This document shows, in pieces, positions 62,327 through 64,000 of a stretch of DNA of 64,000 bases. The notes under the pieces are model-generated. The model was given only the letters and a program-made list of their open reading frames with translations. It was not told the origin of the DNA and searched no databases. The stretch is from an uncultured Collinsella sp. (GTDB lineage Bacteria; Actinomycetota; Coriobacteriia; Coriobacteriales; Coriobacteriaceae), in assembly GCA_902492935.1 (NCBI GenBank), contig CABUNJ010000001.1, positions 62,001 to 126,000 on the forward strand, read 5' to 3'. The first letter of the stretch is position 1, and each line of letters begins with the position of its first letter. The position numbers were made by a program, and so were the translations under genes.

Positions 62327-64000
62327 CTAGTTCTGCGAGAAGAACGGGAACTGCCTCGGATCAACCGGCGGATGCGGCATCGGGCCACCCTGGGGACTAC
62401 CTTGCGAGCCGCCCTGACCGCCCATCATCTTATCGATGGCGTCCTGAACCTCGCCCTCGAACTTTTTCATTCCCTCGTGCAAACGACGCTGACCGTCCTC
62501 AGAGCGCAGCTCCTCCATCTGCTCGGGCGAAATACCCAGTAGCTCGCCCAGCACGCCCATCATCTCGTTTCGCACGCGCTCGCTCGTATCCTCGTCAGCA
62601 AAGCGGCGCACCTCGGCGCGCGCCAGCGAATCGACCGTCATACGCTCCTTGCCGTTAAGCCCCAGGTCGGACCACGCGAGCATATACGGCCAGGCACGCT
62701 CGGCAAACGAACGGGCCGAGACGATCGGCGCCATCGGCAACATGCGGCGGGCAGCCTCACCCTGTCGAACGAGCATCAGCAGCAGCGAGCAAACCTCAGG
62801 CTTGCCAGCGGCCATCGGGATGTCGTCGAAAGATCGATTGCGGTCCACGTGCGCCTCGAGCGCGCCATCGACCTCACCCGGCTCAAGCCCGCCGAGCAGC
62901 TGTGCCGCACGATCGAGCATGTCGACCGGGCCGTCGAGCGTCGAGAGCGCCTGCGCCAGCACGCGCTCCATACAATCTTCCACCGCGTTGAGTGTCACGA
63001 GCTCTTGGGGCACCACGGCAGACGTGCGGTTGCGCACACGCGCCACAAACTCAAGCGTCGACAGGTACACATCGCCAAAGGGCGCAAAGTCGCCCTGGTA
63101 GCCGCCGGACAGTGCGGGCGCCGCTAGCGCGTACTCGGTCTTGGAGAGCGGGCTCAACGCCATGGCACCCAGCTCGAGCGCCGTGTCCTCCAACATCAGG
63201 CCCAGCGCACGCGAGCGCAGACGCTCGGCATCGCCCGCCGACACGTCGCGATCGAGCACACGCGCCGCATCCGGTGCATCACGCTCGACGGTGCGAATGT
63301 GCAAACGCTCGGCAATGGAGCGGACGGCGGCACAGCGGGCAGCCTCGGCCTCTTCCTGCGCCGGCGTAAAGATACGGTTGCGCCCCAGCACCAGGCCAAT
63401 CACATTACGCGGGCCCAGAGCGTCAACGGCCAGCGCCGTCAGCAGGGACGACGGCAAGTCACCCTCGAGTGCCACCACAGCACGCGAAGCACCGTGAGCT
63501 CGGGCGTTGTCGCGCACGGCGAGCACCAGCGCCTGCCACAGCCACTCCTCGGAACGGAACTCGGGCAGTTCGTGATCTTCCAGGGCATCGAGCATCACGC
63601 CGCGCTGAATCTCCTGAACCAGCAGGCTCTCCTCAAAACACGGCGCCTGGGCCACCACGCGACCGCAGTCGTCGAGCACAAACGAACCGCCGGTATACAC
63701 CGACTCGTCATAGGCACCGACCGGCGCCATGCAGGCAAACCACACGCTGCGCTTGGAGGCGATCTTGCGATAAGCGCCGCTGCGAACGGCGGCAATGGCG
63801 GCAGTCTCGCGGTCGGTCATGTCAAACGCGTTGAATTGGAAATACGCAATGAGGTCAACACCGGTCGGCAGCATCTCGAGTTCGCGGTCCAAGTCAAAAA
63901 TCACGGCGATGCGCACGCCGTCCACGTCGAACACCGGCGGCGCCCAACGTGTGTCGTTGTTCTCGCCACGCTGCAGGGCAATGCTCGAACGCGCCGGCAC
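62327..64000 (-). CDS. NAD-synthetase-like protein with degenerate ATP site (5' end outside window)
   Basis: 557 residues of a gene whose start lies past the right edge. The first 130 residues match the nitrilase-like glutaminase domain of NadE; Cys90 in WFACMAPVGAYDE is in the nucleophile position. The rest aligns with the NAD synthetase domain (EWLWQALVLAVRDN, then AVDALGPRNVIGLVLG), but the ATP-pyrophosphatase motif SGGIDS is replaced by EGDLPS (residues 179-184 in-window), and the PSRYSS-like motif is lost. So it probably does not make NAD. It ends in a Gly/Pro/Gln-rich tail. It may be a regulatory or repurposed NadE relative. Confidence 0.78.
   Translation of the reverse strand: MPARSSIALQRGENNDTRWAPPVFDVDGVRIAVIFDLDRELEMLPTGVDLIAYFQFNAFDMTDRETAAIAAVRSGAYRKIASKRSVWFACMAPVGAYDESVYTGGSFVLDDCGRVVAQAPCFEESLLVQEIQRGVMLDALEDHELPEFRSEEWLWQALVLAVRDNARAHGASRAVVALEGDLPSSLLTALAVDALGPRNVIGLVLGRNRIFTPAQEEAEAARCAAVRSIAERLHIRTVERDAPDAARVLDRDVSAGDAERLRSRALGLMLEDTALELGAMALSPLSKTEYALAAPALSGGYQGDFAPFGDVYLSTLEFVARVRNRTSAVVPQELVTLNAVEDCMERVLAQALSTLDGPVDMLDRAAQLLGGLEPGEVDGALEAHVDRNRSFDDIPMAAGKPEVCSLLLMLVRQGEAARRMLPMAPIVSARSFAERAWPYMLAWSDLGLNGKERMTVDSLARAEVRRFADEDTSERVRNEMMGVLGELLGISPEQMEELRSEDGQRRLHEGMKKFEGEVQDAIDKMMGGQGGSQGSPQGGPMPHPPVDPRQFPFFSQN

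Overview
The window is a high-GC bacterial chromosome segment with short intergenic gaps and strong AGGAGG-type ribosome sites. Its gene content (class III fructose bisphosphatase, Pst transport, queuosine genes, FchA/FolD/Fhs one-carbon genes, Tat and lipoprotein surface proteins) suggests a Coriobacteriia gut anaerobe, most likely Collinsella-like. This assignment is by gene flavour only; no rRNA or marker search was possible.

Layout. 1-2.4 kb: a metal-efflux cluster (ArsR tail, small HMA metallochaperone, P1B ATPase). 2.6-6 kb: a DtxR-family regulator, a Cof-type phosphatase and an ABC-F protein. 6-9.9 kb: a pstSCAB operon with a possible Pho box. 10-13.2 kb: PepV-like dipeptidase, HAD phosphatase, DegV. 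13.5-17.2 kb: a lower-GC accessory islet holding a TOTE-type primase-helicase, split by one in-frame stop codon, and a RelE/YafQ-type toxin-antitoxin pair. 17.3-27.2 kb: LOG-family protein, tgt, queA and queH (queuosine), interrupted by REP-like repeats, an IS110/IS1111-type insertion sequence, an SDR and a tail-anchored coiled-coil protein. 27.3-36.4 kb: MetRS-like protein, RsmF-like methyltransferase, DegV, fbp and two GtrA proteins. 36.5-41.5 kb: a cobalamin riboswitch followed by two surface proteins with transcobalamin-like DUF4430 domains. 41.6-47.3 kb: AarF kinase, phasin-like protein, C69 dipeptidase, a MITE-like element, then fchA and folD. 47.5-57.9 kb: surface, zinc-ribbon and secreted proteins, a PI-PLC-like enzyme, a lone YhcG nuclease and a CDF metal exporter. 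58-64 kb: fhs, ruvCAB and a truncated NAD-synthetase-like gene.

How genes work together. FolD has lost its cyclohydrolase residues and sits directly after fchA, which can supply that step; with fhs this completes formate to methylene-THF. The riboswitch-linked DUF4430 operon looks like a surface vitamin B12 capture system. Tgt, QueA and QueH cover the last steps of queuosine formation.

The most unusual non-coding signal is a 98-99 base structured element in three copies (21315, 24528, 62221). It keeps the same three-stem shape through compensatory base changes and each copy lies just beyond the stop codon of a minus-strand gene. Two other palindromic repeat families (the AGTTGCGGTG family and the GGGGACGTTCTTAAACGAC family) and a 228-base MITE-like element are also present.
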